From: Parvularculaceae bacterium
Lineage (GTDB): Bacteria > Pseudomonadota > Alphaproteobacteria > Caulobacterales > Parvularculaceae
DNA length: 22,218 nt
Direction: 5' to 3'
NCBI GenBank assembly: GCA_004213235.1
Contig: SHAI01000010.1
Coordinates: forward strand, 1-22,218
Of this stretch, positions 7,269-14,843 are shown piece after piece. Both the position numbers and the translations under genes were made by a program. The notes under the pieces are model-generated. The model did not search any database. It was not told where the DNA came from and was given only the letters and a program-made list of their open reading frames with translations. How positions within the stretch are numbered: the stretch's first letter is position 1; every line of letters starts with the position of its first letter.

Positions 7269-9698
7269 ATGATGGTCAAGAAGTTTAGCGCGCTTTTGCG
7301 TGCAGGGGTTTGTCTCAATTTTTTGGTAGCGCTCTCAGCGGCTGCCCAGGATGTCTCCATTGTTCAGCCCGGTGCCCCAGGGGGCGGTGTTCGCGATCTG
7401 ACCGCTGAAGAGGCGATTGAAATTGCCAATAGCAGTTATTCGCGGGACGATGTCCTGTTCATGCAAGGGATGATACCACATCATCGCCAAGCGGTGGAAA
7501 TGTCTGATTTGGTGGAGGCACGCACCAATCGTGAAGAAATTGTCGAGATTTCGGGCAAGATAAAAGCATCCCAGGCGGATGAAATAAAGTTCATGCGTGA
7601 CTGGCTGTCCGACCGCGGTGAAAAACCGCCAATGCCCCATGCCCATCACGGGATGGCGATGTCGCACAAAATGGCGGGCATGGCATCGCCTGAGCAGATG
7701 AGTGCTCTGGCGGCGAGCGAAGGTGTGGCTTTTGATAAAATGTTCCTCGAGCTGATGATACGCCATCACGAGGGTGCAATTGAAATGGTCGATCATCTGC
7801 TCGACAAACCAGGGTCGGCCTATGATCCAACGCTGTTTCAGTTTGTCAGTGACATCAAAAACGATCAAACATTTGAAATTGAATGGATGACGTCGCTTCT
7901 AACGACCCTTTCTCAGGATGCGCGTTCATCCCTCGGTGGCGGTTTTGCCGACGCGGAGCAGGCGATTCAAAATATGCGTCTGGTCACCAGCCTGCCGAAA
8001 CCGAACGGTTTTTTCGATCCAGAAAATCCTGCTGATCTTGCTCCGGCCTTGCCGTCTGACGGCGATGGCGCGCCTCGGCGCGATGATGGTCAAAGTACAG
8101 ACAATACCGCCTGGTCGGATCGTTCGCCGCTGCTGAGTTTTTCCAACACGGATATGGCCTTTGCCCGTGATAAATTGATTGCTGGAAGCTATCATGGCTT
8201 CAATGTTTATCAACTCGATGCTGATGGCATGCCTGACCTTTACAGCTCTGTGGTCTGTCCCGGGGGGCAGGGCGATGTGTCTGTCATTGGTGATTTGTTG
8301 ATCATGTCCGTTGAACAAACCCGTGGTCGGGTTGATTGCGGCCGGCAGGGCGTCAGCGAAGATGTGAGTACGGAGCGTTTCCGTGGCTTGCGAATTTTTG
8401 ATATCAGCGATCTTAAACGTCCTGTGCAGGTCGGGCAGGTGCAAACCTGTCGCGGGTCGCATACCCATTCCATCGTTTCCGGCCCCGGCCGAAACGGCAA
8501 AATCATTGTCTATAATTCCGGGACCAGCGTCGTTCGTGACGAAAAAGAACTGGCTGGCTGTTTCGATGAGGAGCCTGGTGATAACCGCACGGCACTTTTC
8601 CGCATCGATGTCATTGAAATCCCGGTGGATGATCCGTCAAAAGCACGCATTGTGAGTAGCCCGGCGGTCTTTTCGGATGGAAAGACCGGCCGCCTTGCTG
8701 GCTTGTGGAAAGGTGGCGACCATGGTGAAGGCACGCAGACAACAAATCGAACGGATGAATGCCATGATATTACGGTATTTCCCTCGGCAAAAATTGCAGC
8801 TGGCGCGTGCTCCGGAAACGGGATCATCTTTGACATTTCCAACCCGATGAAACCAAAGCGCATTGATGCGGTAACGGATTCCGGTTTTGCGTATTGGCAC
8901 TCTGCGACCTTTAATAACGACGGAACGAAAGTTCTGTTTACGGATGAATGGGGCGGTGGCGCGCGTCCGCGTTGTCGGCCATCCGACCCCAAAACCTGGG
9001 GGGCGAATGCCATTTACGAAATCAAAGACGGCAAGCTGGAGTTTGCGAGTTATTTCAAGATGCCTGCACTGCAAGCAGACCTTGAAAACTGCGTAGCGCA
9101 TAATGGGTCTGTCGTGCCTGTGCCGGGTAGGGATATCTTTGTTCAGGCATGGTATCAGGGCGGCATTTCGGTGATGGACTTCACTGACGCAGAAAACCCC
9201 GTTGAAATTGCCTATTTTGACCGTGGGCCGGTGGATGAAGAGCAATTGGTCGTTGCCGGTTTCTGGTCAGCCTATTGGTACAAGGGCAAGATCTACGGCA
9301 CGGAGATTGCGCGCGGACTGGATGTTCTGGCGTTAGAGCCAAGCGAATTTCTCAGCGCGGATGAGATTGCGGCGGCAGGGCTTGCCGATGCGGGTGTTGA
9401 AGTGAATCCGCAACAACAATTTCCCGTTACCTGGCCGGATGCACCTGTTGTTGCGCGCGCCTATCTCGATCAGCTGGGCCGGGACGATGCAATTTCCGCG
9501 TCCCTCGACAAGGAAGTCAGATCCACGCTTATGGCTGCGGAGGTGCGGCTAAGGGCGAATGCAACCGATGCTGATTTGGCAAAAGCGCTGAAAGCTCTGG
9601 CCAAGCGGCTCCCTGTTGATGCCGCATCGGGGCGAACGGAAAAGCGTCTTGCCGCGCTCTCAGACGTGATCGACGGGATGGCGCGCCGTTTAAAATAG
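7269..9698 (+). CDS. Exported DUF305 / LVIVD-repeat beta-propeller fusion protein
   Basis: Large secreted or periplasmic protein (809 residues) with two recognisable parts. A signal peptide spans residues 1-26 (basic KK, hydrophobic core, likely cut after SAAA). Residues about 60-212 are a DUF305 ferritin-like helical domain with paired histidines (MIPHHRQ at 71-72, MIRHHEGA at 166-167) and a His/Met-rich link HAHHGMAMSHKMAGM (124-138) of the kind that binds copper in some relatives such as cyanobacterial CopM. Residues about 240-700 look like an LVIVD-type beta-propeller: repeated RIFDISDLKRPVQVG, IFDISNPMKPKRID and VMDFTDAENPVEIA blades. A helical tail of about 60 residues ends it. The ATG at 7269 has a good AAAGGG site; earlier starts at 7233 and 7242 would spoil the signal peptide. 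Metal binding is inferred and the propeller's role is unknown. Confidence 0.8.
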   Translation: MMVKKFSALLRAGVCLNFLVALSAAAQDVSIVQPGAPGGGVRDLTAEEAIEIANSSYSRDDVLFMQGMIPHHRQAVEMSDLVEARTNREEIVEISGKIKASQADEIKFMRDWLSDRGEKPPMPHAHHGMAMSHKMAGMASPEQMSALAASEGVAFDKMFLELMIRHHEGAIEMVDHLLDKPGSAYDPTLFQFVSDIKNDQTFEIEWMTSLLTTLSQDARSSLGGGFADAEQAIQNMRLVTSLPKPNGFFDPENPADLAPALPSDGDGAPRRDDGQSTDNTAWSDRSPLLSFSNTDMAFARDKLIAGSYHGFNVYQLDADGMPDLYSSVVCPGGQGDVSVIGDLLIMSVEQTRGRVDCGRQGVSEDVSTERFRGLRIFDISDLKRPVQVGQVQTCRGSHTHSIVSGPGRNGKIIVYNSGTSVVRDEKELAGCFDEEPGDNRTALFRIDVIEIPVDDPSKARIVSSPAVFSDGKTGRLAGLWKGGDHGEGTQTTNRTDECHDITVFPSAKIAAGACSGNGIIFDISNPMKPKRIDAVTDSGFAYWHSATFNNDGTKVLFTDEWGGGARPRCRPSDPKTWGANAIYEIKDGKLEFASYFKMPALQADLENCVAHNGSVVPVPGRDIFVQAWYQGGISVMDFTDAENPVEIAYFDRGPVDEEQLVVAGFWSAYWYKGKIYGTEIARGLDVLALEPSEFLSADEIAAAGLADAGVEVNPQQQFPVTWPDAPVVARAYLDQLGRDDAISASLDKEVRSTLMAAEVRLRANATDADLAKALKALAKRLPVDAASGRTEKRLAALSDVIDGMARRLK

Positions 9699-9719
9699 CG
9701 CGTTTCGCGGTGTGTGTTA

Positions 9720-9745
9720 GTGGTGGCGCTTCCATGTGCCACCAC
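9720..9745 (+). terminator. Stem-loop after the DUF305 fusion gene
   Basis: Perfect 8-bp arms GTGGTGGC and GCCACCAC with a 10-base loop lie about 20 bp after the stop codon, in the 93-bp gap before the next gene. No U-tract follows, so it may be a rho-dependent end, an mRNA 3' protector or a chance dyad. Confidence 0.35.
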
Positions 9746-9791
9746 ACCAGTTTAGGCATGGACGCAAAGGCAACAGATTGCGGACGGCGTT

Positions 9792-11039
9792 ATGCCAATA
9801 GATACCTATCGAGAAGCGTTTTCGCCGTCGGAATTGCGGCGCGGTGCAACATTCACCGTCTTTTTCTGGATGTTGGCGGTGGCGGCGGTCCTGGGTCACC
9901 GCGCCTATGCGCCGCTTTTATTGGCACCGCTTTTCGCGATTGACTGGCGCCATGCCTATCATGCGCGGCGCTCAACGTTCAGGGCGCTTGAGCCCCAATG
10001 GTTGATCTATTTCTCTGCGGCTGGGGTGTTTTGTTTCTACACGCTCCTTTCCGGGTTATGGTCGCCTTTGCCGTCAAAGATCGATTGGGCTTGGCGATTC
10101 CTGCTCTGCTTTGCAATTGCGCCTTTTGCATTTCACTCGGTTCGTTACCTGACCCCCGCAGCGCGCGCACGTGCCGCTGCCGCGGTCGCCTGGGCAACAT
10201 TGGCGATGGCGGGGTTGCTGGTATTCGAGGCATTGTCGAACGCGATGATCCGCCAGACTTTGCCGCCGGAAGAGGAGCTCGTCCGAGATATTATTTCCCT
10301 CGGGCGCGGTGCTCTTCTTTTATCATTGCTGGTTTGGCCGGCGCGGAAGATCTTTGATGAGCAGCTGGGCCGCCCGATCCTCGGCTGGGCTTTGGTCGTT
10401 GTGGCATTTGTCCCGGCACTGAAGCTCTCGATCGAAACCAATGCCGCCATGTTGCTCGCTGGCGGTATTGCCTTTGGCGCGACCCGCTTATTCGGGGGCG
10501 GTGTGCTGAAAGTGGTTATCGCGCTGGCTTTGGCGGGGGTCTGGGTAACGCCTCTGGTTGCCGCATTGTTTCCATTAGAAGCCGCGACGGCAATGCTTGG
10601 CGGGTTGCCGGATTCTTGGGTTCAGCGGTTGCATATTTGGTCGCGGGCAGGGGCTGAGATCGCGGCGCATCCCTTTGGCGGCGGCGTGGAATATGCGCGC
10701 GCAATCAGCCGTCCAATTGTGCCGGTTGAGATCAATGGTGTGGCGCTGAATACAATGCCACTCCATCCGCATAATTTATTCCTCCATATTTGGATGGACC
10801 TGGGAGTCGTTGGTGCGTTGGCTATGTCTGCATTGCTATTGTGCGTCTGGGTTGCCTGCACGCGCATGGCGCTTTCCAGGTCCGATGCAGCGCTGTTCGC
10901 TGCGCTTGTCGCGGCGCTGTTTGCAACGGCGATGACGGAGTGGAGCGTTTGGCAGGTCTGGCGGTTTGCCGCTGTGTGGATTGCAATAATCGCCGCGCGG
11001 CTTGCAACCTCGCCGCGATCTGCACCAAGTGCTTTTTGA
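9792..11039 (+). CDS. O-antigen ligase / Wzy-type polytopic membrane protein
   Basis: Inner-membrane protein of 415 residues, with about ten or more hydrophobic segments that are Ala/Leu/Val/Trp-rich. The large loop near the C-terminus shows the family layout: a Trp/Arg-rich segment (VQRLHIWSRAGAEIAAHPFGGG) and then LHPHNLFLHIWMDLGVVG, the His-Asn motif of the O-antigen ligase/polymerase (Wzy_C, WaaL) superfamily. Such proteins join or polymerise lipid-linked glycans on the periplasmic face. Ligase and polymerase cannot be told apart from sequence, and the acceptor is unknown. The start ATG has only a weak ribosome site (GGACGG). It shares strand and neighbourhood with the glycosyltransferase at 6421, fitting a small surface-glycan role, though a complete polysaccharide cluster is absent. 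Confidence 0.8.
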   Translation: MPIDTYREAFSPSELRRGATFTVFFWMLAVAAVLGHRAYAPLLLAPLFAIDWRHAYHARRSTFRALEPQWLIYFSAAGVFCFYTLLSGLWSPLPSKIDWAWRFLLCFAIAPFAFHSVRYLTPAARARAAAAVAWATLAMAGLLVFEALSNAMIRQTLPPEEELVRDIISLGRGALLLSLLVWPARKIFDEQLGRPILGWALVVVAFVPALKLSIETNAAMLLAGGIAFGATRLFGGGVLKVVIALALAGVWVTPLVAALFPLEAATAMLGGLPDSWVQRLHIWSRAGAEIAAHPFGGGVEYARAISRPIVPVEINGVALNTMPLHPHNLFLHIWMDLGVVGALAMSALLLCVWVACTRMALSRSDAALFAALVAALFATAMTEWSVWQVWRFAAVWIAIIAARLATSPRSAPSAF

Positions 11040-11061
11040 ACAGCGCTTGAGCGGCTATTCT

Positions 11062-11080
11062 ATTTTTTTGAACAAAAAAT
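11062..11080. repeat. AT-rich inverted repeat just before the esterase start
   Basis: A run of seven T, a GAAC centre and a run of six A form an AT dyad in the 54-bp gap between the ligase-like gene and the esterase. It is preceded by a tiny CGCT-TG-AGCG stem, so this could be a weak terminator for the upstream gene reading into the T run. It could also be a promoter-proximal AT element. Confidence 0.3.
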
Positions 11081-11093
11081 GAGAGGCGTGGAT

Positions 11094-12785
11094 ATGCGCA
11101 GGCTTTCACTCTTGGTGTTTTCAGTTTTGGCAGCGTGTGCGGCACGTAATGAACCCGAGCCCGCACTGATGCCCGCGCCAGAGACAACGCGGGCTATCGC
11201 GCAAGGCACCCTGACAGGCTTTCGCAGTCCTGAAGGGGTGAATGTCTGGCTTGGTGTGCCCTTCGCTGCGCCGCCGGTGGGCGATCTGCGTTGGCGTGCG
11301 CCGCGTCCGGCCCAACCATGGGACGGCGTTTTGAACGCATTGAGCCACGGGCCGCGCTGCGCACAAATGACCAATCGCTATGACAGGCCCGAAGGATTGA
11401 CCCCTGGCAACCCAATCGGCTCGGAAGATTGTCTGACCCTGAATGTTTATGCGCCCGACAAGGCTGATAATTTGCCGGTGATGTTCTGGATCCATGGCGG
11501 CGGCAATGTTTGGGGGCATGCGTCCAGCTATCATCCACAAAATCTCGCGGTGAATGAAAACGTCCTTGTGGTGACGGTTCAATATCGTGTTGGGCCCTTT
11601 GGTTGGTTTGCCCATGAGGCGCTGCGTGACAGTGCAGAAGTGCCATTAGACCGAAGTGCGAATTTCGGAATTATGGATCAGATCGCTGCTTTAGAATGGG
11701 TACGGGACAACATTGCCATTTTTGGCGGTGATGCGTCACGGGTGACCATTTTTGGCGAGAGTGCGGGGGGGCACAATGTTGCCTCCCTGCTTGCTGCGCC
11801 TGCGGCCAAAGGGCTTTTTCACCGCGCTATATTACAATCGGGCAGCTTTGATAGTTTTCCGGCCGATGAAGCTGAGAATGGATCGGAAAAAACGGTCAAT
11901 TCTGCAAGTGAAATTGCCGCGCGCCTGGGGGCGAAGACGGCCGCAGATCTTCACGCATTGGCAATGGAGGATATTCTGCAGGCGTATAATTTCAGCGAGT
12001 TCGGGTTTTTGAATTTGCCGACAATAATTGCTGACGACCCGCTGATTCCAACGCCGACCCTGCGGGAAGCGTTTGATGACCCAGCGACGTTCAATGCCGT
12101 GCCGATAATGACGGGTACAAATCGTGACGAAATGAAGCTTTCCCAGGCGTTGGACCCGCGATTGGTGCATAACTATTTCAATCTTGTTATCTGGCCCAAA
12201 CGCAATGGGTTTTATAATGCGCTGTCTGATTACCAGAGCCGGTTGTGGCGGCTCCGGTCTGTTGACGGGCCGGCTGAGCGTATGGCGGCCGGTGGCCATG
12301 TTGAGGTTTATGGTTACAGATTTGACTGGGATGATGCCGGTCGTCTTTTGCTGACCGATTTGAAAAATCTTATGGGTGCCGCGCACTCCATGGAAATTCC
12401 ATTTGTCTTCAATCGCTTTGAATTTTTTGGTGATGTTGACCGTGTTGTTTTCCAGAAGAAAACAGCTGCTGATCGCGAGGCGCTCTCGCGTGCCATGGGG
12501 TCATATTGGGCAGATTTTGCGCGCACGGGCGATCCCAATGGTGATGGTCGCCCGAGCTGGCCGGTGTACACATCCGGCAATCGTGCCCAACTCCTCCGCT
12601 TCGACACGCAAAATGATGGTGGCATTGCCATTCTGGAAGGCGTGGAGACAGCGGATTTGATTCTGGCGGATCTCAAGGAAGACAAGCGCATCAACGACAA
12701 GGAGCGCTGCATCATCGCTGGTGCTTTGATCGACTGGGCACCAAGCTTTGAAGATCGTGTGCGCGCGGTCCTGCCCTGCCGGTGA
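11094..12785 (+). CDS. Lipoprotein type-B carboxylesterase
   Basis: Alpha/beta-hydrolase of the type-B carboxylesterase/para-nitrobenzyl esterase family, 563 residues, predicted to be lipid-anchored. The N-terminus is a lipoprotein signal with lipobox LAAC (Cys15). Family marks in order: FLGVPFAAPPVG-like segment (VWLGVPFAAPPVGDLRW, 51-67), EDCLTLNVYAP (111-121), oxyanion HGGG (134-137), nucleophile Ser223 in FGGDASRVTIFGESAGG, Glu346 in GTNRDE and His431 in GAAHSMEIPFVF. The triad is complete, so it should be active. The natural substrate is unknown. I use the second ATG because AGAGG lies 7 bases before it; the first would add MRGVD. It is the last gene of the block separating trpB from trpA. 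Confidence 0.9.
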   Translation: MRRLSLLVFSVLAACAARNEPEPALMPAPETTRAIAQGTLTGFRSPEGVNVWLGVPFAAPPVGDLRWRAPRPAQPWDGVLNALSHGPRCAQMTNRYDRPEGLTPGNPIGSEDCLTLNVYAPDKADNLPVMFWIHGGGNVWGHASSYHPQNLAVNENVLVVTVQYRVGPFGWFAHEALRDSAEVPLDRSANFGIMDQIAALEWVRDNIAIFGGDASRVTIFGESAGGHNVASLLAAPAAKGLFHRAILQSGSFDSFPADEAENGSEKTVNSASEIAARLGAKTAADLHALAMEDILQAYNFSEFGFLNLPTIIADDPLIPTPTLREAFDDPATFNAVPIMTGTNRDEMKLSQALDPRLVHNYFNLVIWPKRNGFYNALSDYQSRLWRLRSVDGPAERMAAGGHVEVYGYRFDWDDAGRLLLTDLKNLMGAAHSMEIPFVFNRFEFFGDVDRVVFQKKTAADREALSRAMGSYWADFARTGDPNGDGRPSWPVYTSGNRAQLLRFDTQNDGGIAILEGVETADLILADLKEDKRINDKERCIIAGALIDWAPSFEDRVRAVLPCR

Positions 12786-12879
12786 GCCAGTCGGCGCGGC
12801 GTTTGCGCGCCTTTGGGGTGGTAAGGTACGGCGTGCGGGCTTTCCTTCTGCGTGCCTGCGTCCTATAGCGGCGTTGGCG

Positions 12880-12899
12880 CGTGCCTGTTTCCCGGCACG
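12880..12899 (+). terminator. Weak stem-loop between esterase and trpA
   Basis: Six-base arms CGTGCC and GGCACG with an 8-base loop lie in the 144-bp gap, followed about ten bases later by a short TTTT. It may end the esterase transcript. The rest of the gap shows no ORF, and trpA's ribosome site is an AAGGG about 12 bases before its ATG. Confidence 0.3.
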
Positions 12900-12929
12900 G
12901 AAGGCTTTTAAAAAGGGCACGGTTCTTAA

Positions 12930-13751
12930 ATGTCGCGGATTGCCGGCGTATTTGACAAATTGCGCGCGAAAAATCGCGCGGCGTTTATCCCGTTTATCAT
13001 GGCGGGCGATCCTGATGCGGATATATCTCTTGAGATTTTAAAGGGTTTGCCGTCGGCTGGCGCTGATATTATCGAGCTTGGCGTGGCCTTTACCGATCCG
13101 ATGGCTGATGGCCCCTCGGTTCAGGCAGCGGGCCTGCGCGCGCTACAGGCGGGGCAGACCCTTTCCAAGACACTTGACCTGGTTCGTGCCTTTCGGCGCG
13201 AGAATGACACGACGCCCATCGTCTTAATGGGGTATTTTAACCCCATACATCACCGCGGGGCTGAAAAATTCGCCGCCGAAGCATCCGCTGCCGGTGTTGA
13301 TGGTCTGATCGTGGTCGATGCGCCGCCGGAGGAGGACGGGCCGCTGCGCGCCGCTGCCGGGCGGGAAGGGCTGGATGTGATCCGCCTCGCCACGCCAACA
13401 ACTGACGATGCGCGCGGCAGAATTGTCACCGATGGTGCATCCGGTTTTTTATATTATGTGTCTGTTGCGGGCGTGACCGGCGCGGCGAGTGCACGGGTTG
13501 AGGATGTTGCGCACGCCATATCGCAGCTGAAAAAGGGGTCTGAACTGCCCGTCGCGCTTGGGTTTGGGGTCAAAACACCCGCCCAGGCAGAGGCCTTTGC
13601 AAAGGCGGCCGACGCGGTGGTGGTCGGGTCGGCGATTGTCGATCAAATTCGTGATGCCCTTGAGAAAGATGGCGCAGAGTCCAATAATATCGTTCATACT
13701 GTTTTGAGTTTCGCGAGCGATATTGCAAATGCGGTCCATCATGCACGTTAA
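12930..13751 (+). CDS. trpA: Tryptophan synthase alpha subunit
   Basis: Cleaves indole-3-glycerol phosphate to indole and glyceraldehyde 3-phosphate and passes indole to TrpB. The 273-residue (beta/alpha)8-barrel carries catalytic Glu49 (IIELG) and Asp60 (DPMADGPSVQ) at the same numbers as the enteric enzyme. It also has LMGYFNP, the phosphate-binding GFLYYVSVAGVTGA loop and LGFGVKTP. One oddity is Ala at position 53, where most family members have Pro (ELGVPF or ELGMPF). In the usual alphaproteobacterial order trpA would directly follow trpB; here it starts 6.5 kb after the trpB stop. Downstream, accD and folC follow in the normal order. Confidence 0.96.
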   Translation: MSRIAGVFDKLRAKNRAAFIPFIMAGDPDADISLEILKGLPSAGADIIELGVAFTDPMADGPSVQAAGLRALQAGQTLSKTLDLVRAFRRENDTTPIVLMGYFNPIHHRGAEKFAAEASAAGVDGLIVVDAPPEEDGPLRAAAGREGLDVIRLATPTTDDARGRIVTDGASGFLYYVSVAGVTGAASARVEDVAHAISQLKKGSELPVALGFGVKTPAQAEAFAKAADAVVVGSAIVDQIRDALEKDGAESNNIVHTVLSFASDIANAVHHAR

Positions 13752-13776
13752 TGGGGTGCGGGTGTTTGTTGTAATT

Positions 13777-13797
13777 CAGGCGCGCCTGGAACGCGCC
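13777..13797. repeat. GC-rich palindrome between trpA and accD
   Basis: A perfect 12-bp palindrome CAGGCGCGCCTG (13777-13788) overlaps an alternative hairpin GGCGCG/CGCGCC (13779-13784 with 13792-13797) in the 89-bp gap. No U-run follows. It may be a processing or weak termination signal, or chance in GC-rich DNA. Confidence 0.3.
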
Positions 13798-13840
13798 GGG
13801 AACACGCTCGGGTATCGGGCCTTGTAGAGGAGATGCGCAC

Positions 13841-14809
13841 ATGAGTTGGCTATCCAATCTGACCCCGCCAGGGATCAAAAACATGTTCAAGCGCGAGGAC
13901 GACAGCGGTTCTGACTCGCTTTGGCATAAGTGCAAGAATTGCGGTGAGATGATTTTTCACCGGGACCTGGAAAGCAATCAGCGTGTGTGTCCGAGCTGTG
14001 GGCATCACATGTCCTTTTCCGTGACTGAGCGGTTCAGCGCACTTTTCGATCACGGTAAGTTTGAGACGATTGATCTTCCCGAAACGCCGGTCGATCCGCT
14101 GAAGTTCAAGGATGAGCGGCGTTATACCGACCGATTGAAAGATGCCAAACGCAAGACAGGCGCCGAAGACGCCATGTCCGTTGCCGTTGGCTGCGTGGAT
14201 GGATCACAGACTGTTGCTGCGTGTCAGAATTTCGCTTTCATGGGCGGCTCCATGGGTGCTGCGCTGGGCGAAGCTTTCCTGAAGGCAGTTGAAGAGGCCT
14301 GCCGCCGCCGCATTGGTTTGGTGGTGTTTACTGCTTCGGGCGGCGCGCGCATGCAGGAAGGCATTTTGTCGCTCATGCAGATGCCGCGCACGACGATTGG
14401 CATACAGATGTTGCGGGAGGCGGGTCTGCCGTTCATTGTGGTATTGACCCACCCCACCACTGGCGGCGTTACGGCATCCTATGCGATGTTGGGCGATGTC
14501 CATATCGCCGAGCCGGGCGCGCTGATCGGTTTTGCCGGGCCGCGCGTTATTGAACAGACGATCCGCGAGAAACTGCCGGAAGGGTTTCAACGCTCGGAGT
14601 TCCTTCAGGAAAAAGGCATGGTTGATCTGGTGGTGCACCGGCATGAATTGCCAAAAACAATCGCGCAGCTCATCCGTGTTCTAACCAAAGATGGCCTTGC
14701 GCACGATAATGCGTCCGGAACGGATCAAGATGCGGCGGCGGCCACGGCAGAAGCTGTCGGCGCGCCAGCGAATGATGCGCCAGTCGCCATCGATAAAGCT
14801 GCAGAGTAA
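13841..14809 (+). CDS. accD: Acetyl-CoA carboxylase carboxyltransferase beta subunit
   Basis: Beta half of the carboxyltransferase that moves the carboxyl group from biotin to acetyl-CoA, giving malonyl-CoA for fatty acid synthesis; it pairs with AccA. The 322-residue product has the N-terminal zinc ribbon (Cys31, Cys34, Cys50, Cys53), the acyl-CoA-binding crotonase-like core with GGSMGAALGEAF and TASGGARMQEG, and LTHPTTGGVTASYAM, GFAGPRVIEQT and LPEGFQRSEFL. The last 35 residues are a low-complexity Ala/Asp tail, common in alphaproteobacteria. The ATG follows a strong AGGAG. Position between trpA and folC is the conserved arrangement. Confidence 0.97.
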   Translation: MSWLSNLTPPGIKNMFKREDDSGSDSLWHKCKNCGEMIFHRDLESNQRVCPSCGHHMSFSVTERFSALFDHGKFETIDLPETPVDPLKFKDERRYTDRLKDAKRKTGAEDAMSVAVGCVDGSQTVAACQNFAFMGGSMGAALGEAFLKAVEEACRRRIGLVVFTASGGARMQEGILSLMQMPRTTIGIQMLREAGLPFIVVLTHPTTGGVTASYAMLGDVHIAEPGALIGFAGPRVIEQTIREKLPEGFQRSEFLQEKGMVDLVVHRHELPKTIAQLIRVLTKDGLAHDNASGTDQDAAAATAEAVGAPANDAPVAIDKAAE

Positions 14810-14843
14810 AAATCGTACAAGGACGGAAACGGTACGCATTGCC

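Noticed and set aside
7335..9245. Several antisense frames of 160-200 codons within the DUF305-LVIVD gene
   Set aside because: They lie opposite a gene with clear domains and signal peptide; none has a ribosome site or recognisable motif.
14691..14843. 51-residue N-terminal extension of FolC
   Set aside because: It would overlap accD by more than 100 bases and is a basic, non-conserved shadow of the accD end. The ATG at 14844 matches family starts.
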